Shown here piece by piece: positions 7,403 through 15,662 of a stretch of 46,375 nt of DNA. The number at the start of each line of letters is the position of its first letter. Positions within the stretch are counted from its first letter, which is position 1. Under the pieces are notes generated by a model that had not been told where the DNA came from, made no database searches, and saw only the letters and a program-made list of their open reading frames with translations. Origin of the DNA: DASPMP01 sp035248725 (GTDB lineage Bacteria; Gemmatimonadota; Gemmatimonadetes; Gemmatimonadales; Gemmatimonadaceae); assembly GCA_035248725.1 (NCBI GenBank), contig DATFHG010000047.1, positions 1 through 46,375 of the forward strand, read 5' to 3'. A program made the position numbers and the translations under genes.

Positions 7403-8517
7403 GTCCGCAGCGCGTCGGCAGTGCGACGTTGCCGTTGCACGGGGGCAAGGCGCCGCGCTGGTTGTTCGACCGGATGACGCTGCTCGCGCCCGAGATCGTC
7501 GAGGCGATCGTCGTGGCGCATGGGCGCGCGGCGTTCTTCGAGCGACTGTCCGATCCATTCTGGTTCCAGGCGTTCGGATGTGTCCTCGGCTTCGACTGGC
7601 ATTCGAGCGGCGTCACGACTACCGTCTGCGGCGCGCTCAAGCTCGGCCTCGCACCGCGCGCGCGCGACCTCGGCATCTACGTCGCGGGAGGCAAGGGCAA
7701 GGCGTCGAAGGCGACGCCGGCAGAGCTGGTGGACTTCGGCACCCGCCTCGGGCTCGACGGCGATCGTCTGGCCTACACCAGCCGGATGGCGGCGAAGGTC
7801 GACAGCGCGGCAGTGCAGGACGGCTTCGGCATCTATCATCACAGCTTCTTTCTCTCGAGCGACGGCGCGTGGGCGGTGGTGCAGCAGGGCATGCGGGAGC
7901 ATGACAGTACGGCGCGCCGCTATCACTGGCTCGGTGCGCGCGTCTCCGACTTCGTGAACGAGCCACACGCGGCGATCGCCAGCGAAGGAACCGCGCAACA
8001 CGTGCTGAACCTCGTGGCGGGCGAATCCGCGGACGCACGCGTGGCGTCCACCGAGTTCGCGCGCGTGGAGCCGAGGCTCGTGGATCGGGAGATCGCGAAG
8101 GTGATCACGCTGAGTCTTCCGTCGCGGCACTGGGTGGACATCGAGAAGGACATCAACCCGGCGCACCTGCGGAAGGTGCTGCTCGCCACGTACAAGGCCG
8201 CGCCGCAGAGTTACGAGCAGGTGCTCGCGGTGAAAGGCGTCGGCCCCAAAGCGGTACGCGCGCTCGCGTTGGTGGCGGACGTGGTGTATGGCAAGCCGGC
8301 GTCGCTGCGTGATCCCGCGCGATTCTCCTTCGCGCACGGCGGCAAGGACGGGCATCCCTATCCCGTGAATCGCGCGGTGTACGACCACACGATCGACTGG
8401 CTGCGCGACGCAGTCATGAAGGCACGCGTCGGCCGAGGAGAGAAGTTGTCGGCGCTGGAGCGCCTCTCCGGCATCGAGCCGTCTAGTCGCCCCGCTTCCG
8501 CCCCCAGCGTGGGCTGA
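7399..8517 (+). CDS. DUF763 family protein
   Basis: A 372-aa protein of DUF763, recognised by its N-terminus VGSATLPLHGGKAPRWLFDRM and the downstream segments FGCVLGFDWHSSGVTTTVCGALK, DGFGIYHHSFFLSSDGAWAVVQQGM and LSLPSRHWV. Near residues 270-295 it has a helix-hairpin-helix (VKGVGPKAVRALALVADVVYG), a non-specific DNA-binding element. DUF763 is widespread in Archaea and scattered in Bacteria; from the helix-hairpin-helix a nucleic-acid role is inferred, but the biochemical activity is not known to me. The start at ATG 7399 matches the family N-terminus. The last 35 bp overlap the convergent gene that ends at 8483. Cytoplasmic. Confidence 0.85.
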   Translation: MSPQRVGSATLPLHGGKAPRWLFDRMTLLAPEIVEAIVVAHGRAAFFERLSDPFWFQAFGCVLGFDWHSSGVTTTVCGALKLGLAPRARDLGIYVAGGKGKASKATPAELVDFGTRLGLDGDRLAYTSRMAAKVDSAAVQDGFGIYHHSFFLSSDGAWAVVQQGMREHDSTARRYHWLGARVSDFVNEPHAAIASEGTAQHVLNLVAGESADARVASTEFARVEPRLVDREIAKVITLSLPSRHWVDIEKDINPAHLRKVLLATYKAAPQSYEQVLAVKGVGPKAVRALALVADVVYGKPASLRDPARFSFAHGGKDGHPYPVNRAVYDHTIDWLRDAVMKARVGRGEKLSALERLSGIEPSSRPASAPSVG

Positions 8518-9754
8518 TCGACAGCGACCGCAGCGAGTAGAGCAGCTGCTCCTGTCGTTCGGGGGATCGCGCGTGCGCTTCAAACACCAGCGCGCGCGTG
8601 GGAAGATCCTTGTAGAAGAACCCGTGCACGACGAAGTCCGCACCGCGCACGCTGGCGTTGGCGATATCGACGTGCACCGAGTCGTCGGTCGTCGGGATCG
8701 TGCACTCGCTGGCGACGAGACCCGTCCAGCCGGAATGGATGCCCGTGGGATGGCCCTTGTCGTCGTACTGACGGTGCATCGAGATGGTGAGTCGCGAATT
8801 GTCGCCGCCCCGGAACTCGTACGTCGCGTAGCCGAACCGTTCCGCGTCCTGCTCCGCGCGCTCCGCGTTCTTCAGCTCGAAGTCGTCGGGAAGGTCGACG
8901 GTGAACAGCGTCGTCGTCTGCAGCTTCGTCGGCCCGGTGCGCCCGGGCGCGGCGCACGCATCCGCCGTGAGCGGCGCCACCGCCACAGTCGCGCGATCGT
9001 CGGCGGCTTGTCGCACCTGTGCGCCCGATCCCCAGACCGAATCGCGGAACGCGACGTTGAGCGCTTCCACCGCTTCAGCGGAGTAGTCCGCCGCGGCCGT
9101 GACCGCGGTGGAGGTGCTGTCGAAGCACGGCCGGCTCTCGAACTGGGCGTGCAGCTGATCCGCGGGCTTGAAGGGCCCCGCCCAGGCCATCATCGACCAC
9201 ATTACCTGGCCGGGCTGCTGATTCGGCCGCGTATCCCAGTCCGTGAGCAGCGCGACGCCTCCGAGATCGTTGCGCGTCGTCCAGTACTGCACGCGACGCT
9301 GCGGTGGACCATCCTCGCCGACGCTGGTGATGCACCCTTCCTTCGGCGCGTTGTTGTGAAAGACAATCGCGAGGTCGATCATCATCTTGCCGAGCGCGTC
9401 GCTGTTCGTGCTCACGAATTCCACCTGCTCCACGCGCGCGGACACGTCGCCGGCGGGTTTCTGGCGGGTCGCGAGATCCGGGTACAGCCGCGCCTGCACG
9501 AAGCGACGGTCCGGGTCAGCGACGCCACCCACATATCCCACCCGCTCCACCCACTGCGGGTCCTGCAGATGCGTGTTCGCTTCCTTGATCGTGCTGCCCA
9601 GCGCGAGACCCGGCGCGAAATGATCGACCGTCGCCGAGACGGGCAGCGGGACGTCAGGCTTGCTCGTGCGCGAGCGAACCACGAAAAAGGCCACGGCGAT
9701 GACCAGCGCGATGCCGATGACCGGAAGCCCGAAGAACGGACGATGCTCGCTCAC
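8483..9754 (-). CDS. Membrane-anchored hypothetical protein
   Basis: A 423-aa protein that I do not recognise. Start is a GTG at 9754 (encoded SEHRPFFGLP follows), giving one N-terminal membrane segment (VIGIALVIAVAFFVV, about residues 12-26) followed by a large soluble domain that would face the periplasm. The mature region has mixed alpha/beta composition, with three Cys (one in KEGCITSVGEDG, one in ESRPCFDS, one in ADACAAPGR) and a C-terminal part resembling a signal-sensing or protein-interaction domain (LKNAERAEQDAERFGYATYEFRGGDN). It lies 46 bp after the ECF42 sigma gene on the same strand, so co-transcription is possible. No ribosome site is evident. Confidence 0.72.
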   Translation of the reverse strand: MSEHRPFFGLPVIGIALVIAVAFFVVRSRTSKPDVPLPVSATVDHFAPGLALGSTIKEANTHLQDPQWVERVGYVGGVADPDRRFVQARLYPDLATRQKPAGDVSARVEQVEFVSTNSDALGKMMIDLAIVFHNNAPKEGCITSVGEDGPPQRRVQYWTTRNDLGGVALLTDWDTRPNQQPGQVMWSMMAWAGPFKPADQLHAQFESRPCFDSTSTAVTAAADYSAEAVEALNVAFRDSVWGSGAQVRQAADDRATVAVAPLTADACAAPGRTGPTKLQTTTLFTVDLPDDFELKNAERAEQDAERFGYATYEFRGGDNSRLTISMHRQYDDKGHPTGIHSGWTGLVASECTIPTTDDSVHVDIANASVRGADFVVHGFFYKDLPTRALVFEAHARSPERQEQLLYSLRSLSISPRWGRKRGD

Positions 9755-9800
9755 GAGGCGTGGACGAGAACGTTGGTCCGTTGGTCACTGTACCCCGGCG

Positions 9801-11063
9801 CTACGCCGAATTCGCGCGGGCGATCAGGAGGTCGCGTTCGCGTGCGTTCTGTGTCTGCTGCGCGGCGCGCTGGAATTCGGCACGGGCTTCGTCGTTGCGA
9901 CCGAGCTTCTGGAGCAAATCGCCACGCACGGCGGGGAGCAGATGGTAGCCGTCGAGCTTCTTCTCGCCTGTGAGGCGGTCGACGATCTCGAGTCCGCGCG
10001 CCGGCCCGAACGCCATCGATACGGCGACCGCGCGATTCAGCTCGACGACGGGCGACGGCACCAGCCGCGCGAGCGCGTCGTACAGTGCGGCGATCCGCGT
10101 CCAGTCCGTGTCCGCGGCCGTCGCCGCCCGCGCGTGGCACGCGGCGATGGCGGCTTGCAGGCCGTACGCGCTGAGCGCGCCCGTCTGCTCGGCGCGCCCG
10201 AGCGACGCCAGCCCGCGACGAATCAGCAGTTGGTCCCAGCGCGACCGATCCTGATCGGCGAGGAGAATCGGGTCGCCGGTATCCGTGACGCGAGCCGAGA
10301 GTCGCGATGCCTGCAGCTGCATGAGCGCCAGCAATCCGTGTACTTCGCCCTCCTGCGGTTGCAGCTCCGCGAGGACCTCGCCCAGTCGGATGGCGTCGTT
10401 GCACAGCGCCGGTCGCGTCCAGTCGTCGCCGGCGGTCGCCGAATAGCCCTCGTTGAAGATGAGGTAGAGCACCTCGAGCACCGACGCGAGCCGCGACTCG
10501 AGCTCGCCGCCGCGCGGTACCTCGAACGGCACGCGGGATTCCGTGAGCGTCTTCTTCGCTCGCACGATCCGCTGCGCGATCGTCGGCTCGGTCGTGAGGA
10601 ACGCGCGGGCGATCTCCGCCGTGGTGAGGCCGCCGAGCAGGCGCAGGGTCAACGCAACGCGAGCTTCCTTGGACAGCACCGGGTGACAGGCCATGAACAT
10701 CAGGCTCAACACGTCGTCACCCACGTGGTCGTCCAGCTGGGCGTCGAGGTCGGGCGTCGCCCGCTCGTGCAGCTCCTCGAGCTCGCGCCCGATCGCATCC
10801 TGCTTGCGCTGCTGCATGGACGACCGGCGCATCGCGTCGATGGCCCGATGCTTCGCGGTCGCGAGAAGCCACGCACCGGGATTATCGGGAATGCCCATGG
10901 ACGGCCACTTCTCCAGGGCGACCAGGAGCGCGTCCTGCGCGAGATCCTCCGCGAGACCCACATCGCCCACCAGACGCGTGAGTCGGCCGATGACCTTGGC
11001 CGACTCGAGCCGCCACAGCTGATCGATTGCCCGATGAATGTCCGGTGCCGTCACCGCCTCCAA
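9801..11063 (-). CDS. ECF sigma factor with C-terminal TPR-like extension (ECF42 type)
   Basis: A 420-aa RNA polymerase sigma factor. Sigma region 2 (VGDVGLAEDLAQDALLVALEKWP, then AWLLATAKHRAIDAMRRS) and region 4 (EARVALTLRLLGGLTTAEIARAFL) occupy the first 190 residues. The rest is a helical extension (VLEVLYLIFNEGYSATAGDDW, DW-x-I-x-ALYDAL, VVELNRAVAVSM), which is the mark of ECF42 factors and is needed for their activity. ECF42 factors have no classical anti-sigma; they sit beside DGPF/YCII proteins, as here (42 bp upstream). The first codon is TTG at 11063, with GTG at 11054 as an alternative; neither has a well-spaced ribosome site. Likely target is its own operon, see the element at 11993-12018. 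Confidence 0.9.
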   Translation of the reverse strand: MEAVTAPDIHRAIDQLWRLESAKVIGRLTRLVGDVGLAEDLAQDALLVALEKWPSMGIPDNPGAWLLATAKHRAIDAMRRSSMQQRKQDAIGRELEELHERATPDLDAQLDDHVGDDVLSLMFMACHPVLSKEARVALTLRLLGGLTTAEIARAFLTTEPTIAQRIVRAKKTLTESRVPFEVPRGGELESRLASVLEVLYLIFNEGYSATAGDDWTRPALCNDAIRLGEVLAELQPQEGEVHGLLALMQLQASRLSARVTDTGDPILLADQDRSRWDQLLIRRGLASLGRAEQTGALSAYGLQAAIAACHARAATAADTDWTRIAALYDALARLVPSPVVELNRAVAVSMAFGPARGLEIVDRLTGEKKLDGYHLLPAVRGDLLQKLGRNDEARAEFQRAAQQTQNARERDLLIARANSA

Positions 11064-11105
11064 TCAGGACGACCGGCGATGCTCCTGCAAGCCCGGGCAT
11101 TGCGG

Positions 11106-11531
11106 CTACGCCTTCGCGTTCTGCCTGGCCTTCGCGGCCACACGCTGCTCCTGCTGGCGCAGCTCCGGCGTGAGCTCCTTGCCGAAATCCTCCTGCTCGA
11201 AGATGGGGCGGACCTCGATCTCCATGCCGCCGCCGAACGGCGCTTTCTTCAGCCACGCGATGGCGTCGTCCATCGACTTCACCTTCCAGATCCAGAAGCC
11301 CGCGATCAGCTCCTTGGTCTCGGCGAACGGACCATCGATGACTGTGCGTTTCGAGCCCTCGAAGCGGACACGCTTGCCCTTGGCGGTCGGCGTCAGACCT
11401 TCGCCGGCGAGCATCACGCCCGCGTTGACGAGCTCCTCGTTGTACTTCCTCATCTCCGCGAGGAGATCCGTGGTGGGCATGACGCCGCGCTCGGACTCCT
11501 CATTCGCCTTGACGAACACGATGACGCGCAT
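11106..11531 (-). CDS. YCII-related DGPF domain protein
   Basis: A 141-aa protein of the YCII/DGPF family, named for the signature seen here as VIDGPFAETKELIAGFWIW. The ferredoxin-like fold starts at the first residue (MRVIVFVKANEESERG). These proteins are the constant genomic partners and targets of ECF42 sigma factors; their biochemical function is not established. The C-terminus is a charged helix (FGKELTPELRQQEQRVAAKAR). The ATG at 11531 is fixed by the family N-terminus, with a GGGAG about ten bases upstream. It lies 21 bp after doxX-like and 42 bp before the sigma gene, forming one minus-strand operon. Confidence 0.92.
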   Translation of the reverse strand: MRVIVFVKANEESERGVMPTTDLLAEMRKYNEELVNAGVMLAGEGLTPTAKGKRVRFEGSKRTVIDGPFAETKELIAGFWIWKVKSMDDAIAWLKKAPFGGGMEIEVRPIFEQEDFGKELTPELRQQEQRVAAKARQNAKA

Positions 11532-11552
11532 GGATCGATTCTCCCGGTGTGA

Positions 11553-11948
11553 TTAGATGCTGACGCGCAGATTCGTGGACCAGCCGGCGCGGCCGTACGC
11601 GATGATCGAGGCGAGCACGCCGATGACGAGCGGCACCGCTGCCCCCCCGACCATGCCGCTCTCGATCGTGATCGCCGTCGCGCCGCTCATGATGAGAACC
11701 AGACCCAGCGCCGCGATCGGAGTCAATCCACGACCGATGCGGAGCAGGCCGGGCAGCAGCAGCCCCAGCGCACCGGTGATCTCGCAGACACCGATGAAGC
11801 GGATGAAGGCGAGCGGCAGCACGATGGGGCCCTGCTGCATCGCTTCCGGCGGCATGAGGAACTTCGACGCGCCGGCGAAGAGGAACACCAGCGCCACCAG
11901 CGTCTGGATGGTCCAGAGCACCGCGGACTTGCGAATGATTCTCGACAT
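11553..11948 (-). CDS. DoxX-like membrane protein
   Basis: A 131-aa integral membrane protein of the DoxX/DoxX-like family with four predicted helices: about residues 12-30 (TIQTLVALVFLFAGASKF), 45-65 (LAFIRFIGVCEITGALGLL), 73-95 and 99-118. The family motif GASKF after helix 1 is present. DoxX-like proteins are linked to quinone and thiosulphate oxidation or redox stress in some bacteria, but most have no known role. A GGAG five bases before the ATG supports the start. It is the first gene of the DoxX-DGPF-ECF42 operon, and a long inverted repeat lies just upstream (11958-11998). Confidence 0.88.
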   Translation of the reverse strand: MSRIIRKSAVLWTIQTLVALVFLFAGASKFLMPPEAMQQGPIVLPLAFIRFIGVCEITGALGLLLPGLLRIGRGLTPIAALGLVLIMSGATAITIESGMVGGAAVPLVIGVLASIIAYGRAGWSTNLRVSI

Positions 11949-11957
11949 GGGGTCTCC

Positions 11958-11998
11958 GTTCGAGTGTTGGCTTTACCGTCTCTGCCAACACGTCGAAC
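11958..11998. promoter_or_regulatory. Long inverted repeat upstream of the DoxX-DGPF-ECF42 operon
   Basis: A left arm of 14 bases (GTTCGAGTGTTGGC, 11958-11971) is the reverse complement of a right arm of 15 bases (GCCAACACGTCGAAC, 11984-11998) with one extra base in the right arm; the loop is 12 bases. The repeat ends ten bases before the doxX-like ATG. It may be a dyad operator, or in a long transcript a hairpin covering the leader before the ribosome site. Confidence 0.7.
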
Positions 11999-12018
11999 GA
12001 GGGCCGCGCGAATCGACA
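11993..12018 (-). promoter_or_regulatory. Candidate ECF42-type promoter
   Basis: Read on the minus strand, TGTCGA (12018-12013) is followed after 17 bases by CGA (11995-11993). From memory, ECF42 target promoters have TGTCGA at -35 and a CGA-type -10, so this would be an autoregulated promoter firing into doxX-like, DGPF and the sigma gene. The -10 falls inside the inverted repeat. A match to a recalled consensus, not an alignment. Confidence 0.5.
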
Positions 12019-12096
12019 ATTCGTCGCGCAATGGCCACGTACCGCTGGAACGGCAGATTACCGCAGATGGCAGCTCGGATGCGCCCCAAAAACCAA

Positions 12097-12140
12097 AGCT
12101 CCTCTGCTCGGGGCGGAGGAGCTAAGGGTTAAGACTTAAC
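12097..12140. promoter_or_regulatory. Hairpin and adjacent 13-bp palindrome in an intergenic gap
   Basis: In the 263-bp gap between 11949 and 12211, AGCTCCTC (12097-12104) pairs with GAGGAGCT (12116-12123) over an 11-base loop. Four bases later GTTAAGACTTAAC (12128-12140) is a perfect palindrome around a central A. The sequence from 12125 to 12175 is AT-rich for this genome. The hairpin could terminate the ADOP permease transcript arriving from the right, although it lacks a U-tract; the palindrome looks like a dimeric protein site. Confidence 0.45.
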
Positions 12141-12211
12141 AACCAGAGCAGTTATCGTTGTAAATCTGTAGTTCTGCAGTACGTGGCCCTGCCGGGACGA
12201 AGCCGGCTGCC

Positions 12212-14659
12212 TCAATCGGAGCGTAACGCGATCGCGGGGTCCACACGGGCGGCGCGCACCGCGGGAATCCAGCACGCCGCAATGCTGACGACGCCCATGA
12301 TCACCGCGACCGCACCGAGCGTGAGCGGATCCGACGAGGCGACGCCGAACAGCAGCCCCTGCATGAGCCGCGACGCCAGAAGCGCACCGACGGCGCCGAT
12401 GAGCAGTCCGGCGACGACGAGCGCGCCGCCCTGACCAAGGATCATGCGCTTCACTTGTCCCTGGGTCGCGCCCAGGCTCATGCGAATGCCGATCTCCGAC
12501 GTCCGCGAGCTCACCGAGAAGGCCAGCACGCCCGCGATGCCGACGACGGCGATGATCATGGCCAGCGATCCGAACGACGCGATGAACAGCGCATTCAGCC
12601 TGCGCGGTGCGACGGTCGCGTCGCGGACCTCCTCGAGCGTCGCCACGTTCTCGACGAGCTGGCGCGGATACATGTCGCGGATCGCGCGCAGCACCGCGGG
12701 TTCCATGGCGATCGGATCCCGGGTCGTGCGAATCACGAACGCGCCGCTGAAGATCTGTTCCTGGCCCAGCGGCTCGAAGACCGTCGGTGTCGGATCCGAA
12801 TCCAGTCCCGAGTCACGCGTATCGCCGACCACGCCGACCACGGTGCGCCAGTCACCCGACATGTCGATGAACTTGAGCACCTCGCCGGTCCAGGCGATGC
12901 GGCGTCCGACGGCGTCCTGTCCGGGGAACAGCCGCTCGGCGAGCGACTTGTTGAGGATGACGACGCGTGGGCTGTTGGGCCGGTCGGTACTGTTGAACGC
13001 GCGTCCGCTGAGCAACGGAATGCCGGCCGCCGAGAAGTACGTTGCATCCGCCGTCTTCATCGTCGCGCGTGGTGTGGCCTCGTTGGGCGCGATGGCGCGG
13101 CCCTCCGCTTTCACCTCGAGCACGAAGAACGTCGGCTTCAGCGGCACGTTCGAGCCTGTGGATGCCACCTGAACCCCAGGCAGCGTCGCGATGCGGTCGC
13201 GCATCCGCTCGTACATCGCGAGCTTCTCCTCCGGCTTGATCGCCCCGCTCTCAATCGGGGCCTCGAGCGTCAGCACGTTCTCGGCGCGGACACCGGTCTC
13301 CACGGACTGCAGGTTGCGCAACGTACGCACGAGCAGCCCGGCCGCGGTGAGCAGTACGACGCAGACCGCGAGCTGCGCGATCACGAGACCGTGCTGGAGC
13401 CGGTGCGTGCGCCGTCCGGACGTCGTGCGCCGTCCGCCAGCCGCCAGCGGAGCGGCGAGCGCCTTTTCGTCGCCGACATGCGGGACGAACGACAGCACGA
13501 CTGCCGCAAGCACACTCGTGGCCAGCGTTACGGCGAGCACCAGCCCGTCGACGCGAATCTCGTCGGCCCGGGGGGACAGCTGCTGCGCGAACGCCTTGAG
13601 CATCTCGAGCCCCGCGAACGCGACGACGACGCCCAGCGCGCCGCCGATCAAGGCGAGCGTCAGATTCTCGCCGAGGAGCAGCAGCCGAAGTCGCCACGTG
13701 CCCGCGCCCAGCGCGGCGCGCACCAGCATTTCCCGCTCGCGCCGCACGCCACGCATGAGCGTGAGGTTGGCGACGTTGGCGCACGAGATCAGCAGCACGA
13801 AAGTCGCGGCGCCCATGAGCAGCCACATCGTCAGCGACGCGCGCTCGTTGAGCGCTTCGCGCAGCGGCATGACCGTGATCGCATAGCCCGCCGCTTTCTC
13901 GTAGGCGTCCGGATGGTCCGCATACATCGTCTTGGAGATGCGCGCGATCTCGCTGCGCGTCTGCTCCAGCGTGTACGTCGGCTTCTCGCGCGCGAAGACT
14001 TCCGTCATCCGGTGCGTGCGCCCCGTGACCATGGTCGCGCTCATGTGGTGCGGACTCGTTACCGTGTTGACGTAGATGTCCGTCCGCGCCGGATACTGGG
14101 GCGCGGACTGCGCGACGCCGATGATCGTGGAAGGGCGGTCGTTGACCGTGATGACGCGTCCGATGACGCTCTTGTCGCCACCGAAGTGTTGCATCCAGAA
14201 CGTGGGTGACAGCACCGTCACGGAGGGAGCGTTCGGACCGTCGTCGCCCTCGTTCGTCGGGCGACCGAGGATCATGCCGAGACCCATGACCTTGAAGTAG
14301 TTCCCGCTGACGATGCCGACCTGGACGTGTACGGGTACGTCCTGGGTGAGCATCGTGAAGGTCATCTGCGAGTACTCCGCGACCCCGGACAGGCTCTTGT
14401 TCGCGTTCGTGATGTCCACGATCTCGGGGACCGAAAACACGACGTTGTCCTGGCCTGCGGCTTTGGCCGACTGGCGCAGGTAGACGAGGCGTTCGCCGTC
14501 GCGGTTGGGCAGCGGACGGAGCAACGTGCCCCGCAGCAGTGTGAACATCGCGGTATTGGCGCCGATGCCGAGGGCCAGCGTGGCGATGACGGCCGCGGCG
14601 AACCCGCGCGCGTGCGTGAGGCTGCGGATGCTGCGACGGAGGTCAGCGAGGAAGGACAT
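12212..14659 (-). CDS. ADOP-type ABC transporter permease (MacB/FtsX family)
   Basis: An 815-aa permease of the acidobacterial duplicated orphan permease (ADOP) class. It has two repeats of MacB periplasmic core plus FtsX domain. Helix 1 is in AAAVIATLALGIGANTAMFTLLRG. The first FtsX block has GAATFVLLISCANVANLTLMRG and the second ends with IAVVGIAGVLAFSVSSRTSEIGIRMSLGATQGQVKRMIL and VDPAIALRSD, which is the standard C-terminus. The ATG at 14659 (SFLADLRRSIRSL) is preferred over the GTG at 14686. Unlike the second ADOP permease at 34126, this one lacks the N-terminal prefix domain and has no PadR neighbour. No ATP-binding subunit is nearby, which is normal for orphan ADOP proteins; substrate unknown. 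Confidence 0.9.
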   Translation of the reverse strand: MSFLADLRRSIRSLTHARGFAAAVIATLALGIGANTAMFTLLRGTLLRPLPNRDGERLVYLRQSAKAAGQDNVVFSVPEIVDITNANKSLSGVAEYSQMTFTMLTQDVPVHVQVGIVSGNYFKVMGLGMILGRPTNEGDDGPNAPSVTVLSPTFWMQHFGGDKSVIGRVITVNDRPSTIIGVAQSAPQYPARTDIYVNTVTSPHHMSATMVTGRTHRMTEVFAREKPTYTLEQTRSEIARISKTMYADHPDAYEKAAGYAITVMPLREALNERASLTMWLLMGAATFVLLISCANVANLTLMRGVRREREMLVRAALGAGTWRLRLLLLGENLTLALIGGALGVVVAFAGLEMLKAFAQQLSPRADEIRVDGLVLAVTLATSVLAAVVLSFVPHVGDEKALAAPLAAGGRRTTSGRRTHRLQHGLVIAQLAVCVVLLTAAGLLVRTLRNLQSVETGVRAENVLTLEAPIESGAIKPEEKLAMYERMRDRIATLPGVQVASTGSNVPLKPTFFVLEVKAEGRAIAPNEATPRATMKTADATYFSAAGIPLLSGRAFNSTDRPNSPRVVILNKSLAERLFPGQDAVGRRIAWTGEVLKFIDMSGDWRTVVGVVGDTRDSGLDSDPTPTVFEPLGQEQIFSGAFVIRTTRDPIAMEPAVLRAIRDMYPRQLVENVATLEEVRDATVAPRRLNALFIASFGSLAMIIAVVGIAGVLAFSVSSRTSEIGIRMSLGATQGQVKRMILGQGGALVVAGLLIGAVGALLASRLMQGLLFGVASSDPLTLGAVAVIMGVVSIAACWIPAVRAARVDPAIALRSD

Positions 14660-14773
14660 GGGGCGGGAACTCTCGGAGAGGTACACCCTGACGTCGAACG
14701 ACGCCGCCGCAATTCGACAGAGTCAGGTGGCCCGAATTAGCCGAACAAACGGCGAAACCACAAGGGCATTTGC

Positions 14774-14783
14774 GGGGGGGGGG
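14774..14783. repeat. Homopolymer of ten G
   Basis: Ten consecutive G residues lie between the ADOP permease start (14659) and the exonuclease stop (14830), outside any coding region. Such a run is prone to slippage and to assembly error. No phase-variable frame is seen across it. Confidence 0.8.
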
Positions 14784-14829
14784 ACCCGAAAAGCTATTGC
14801 CCTCTGTGGTTGATTTATCGAGCCGACGA

Positions 14830-15654
14830 TCACTGTGCAGCGCAGCGACGCGCACGCTCGACAACACCGCGGCCGAGCCGCGCCTCCCAATTGGCGAACC
14901 CACCTCCGGGTCCTCTCCATTGCAGCGACGCCGCGTCCTCGAACAGCGGCGCGTCCCGGCGCAGCGTCGCGAGCGTCTTGAAGAGCATGGCATCGGAGCG
15001 TCGGTCGCCGCCCAGCTCCGACTCGGGAAAGGATTCCAGCGGGCCGTGTCGATTCAGCAAACGCGCCGCGCCCACCTTGCCGATACCGCGAATGCCGGGA
15101 TAGCCGTCCGCCGAATCGCCGACGAGCGCGAGAAAATCGGGGATCAGCGCGGGTGTCACGCCGAACTTTTCGCGCACGCCGTCCGCGTCCCGCACCTTCT
15201 TCGTGCGTCGGTCGATCTGCACCACGCGCCCGCCGTCCACGCATTGCGCGAGATCCTTGTCCGGCGTCCAGATGCATACGCGCTCCACTGCGTCGTTCGC
15301 CGCCGCGAGATGGGCGGCCGACGCCAGTCCGTCGTCGGCCTCGAGGTCGATCATCGGCCACACCGCGACGCCCATTTCCGCCAGCGCGTCTTCGAGAGAA
15401 TGAAACTGCGCCCACAGGGCGGGCTCGATGCCGTCACCCGTCTTGTAGCCAGGCCAGAGCTCGTTCCTGAACGATTCGATCACGTGATCCGTCGCAACTC
15501 CCACGTGCGTCGCGCCACCCTCGATCATCTCGAGCACGGTGTGCAGCACCCCCGTCACCGCTCCGTATGGCGCGTCGGCTCCATTTGTGAAGCGACGCTG
15601 TCCGTAGAAGTGCCGGAACAGCTCGTACGTGCCGTCGACGAGATGGACGATCAT
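14830..15654 (-). CDS. 5'-3' exonuclease / flap endonuclease-like protein
   Basis: A 274-aa stand-alone relative of the N-terminal 5'-3' exonuclease domain of DNA polymerase I. Metal-binding acids are visible: D7 (HLVDGTYELF), E105, D107 and D108 (LEADDG), D132 and D134 (TPDKDL), and D180 and D183 (GDSADGYPGIRGIGKVGAA). The last segment runs into the helix-hairpin-helix that binds the DNA duplex. Such proteins remove 5' flaps or RNA primers. No polymerase domain follows, as in ExoIX-like enzymes. A GAGG six bases before the ATG supports the start. It lies eight bases after the gamma-glutamyltransferase stop on the same strand, an odd functional partner, so the operon is probably positional only. 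Cytoplasmic. Confidence 0.9.
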   Translation of the reverse strand: MIVHLVDGTYELFRHFYGQRRFTNGADAPYGAVTGVLHTVLEMIEGGATHVGVATDHVIESFRNELWPGYKTGDGIEPALWAQFHSLEDALAEMGVAVWPMIDLEADDGLASAAHLAAANDAVERVCIWTPDKDLAQCVDGGRVVQIDRRTKKVRDADGVREKFGVTPALIPDFLALVGDSADGYPGIRGIGKVGAARLLNRHGPLESFPESELGGDRRSDAMLFKTLATLRRDAPLFEDAASLQWRGPGGGFANWEARLGRGVVERARRCAAQ

Positions 15655-15662
15655 GCCGCGCC

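Noticed and set aside
14774..14783. G10 tract as a phase-variation switch
   Set aside because: No coding frame crosses it and it is not between a -35 and -10 that I could identify; sequencing error is also possible.
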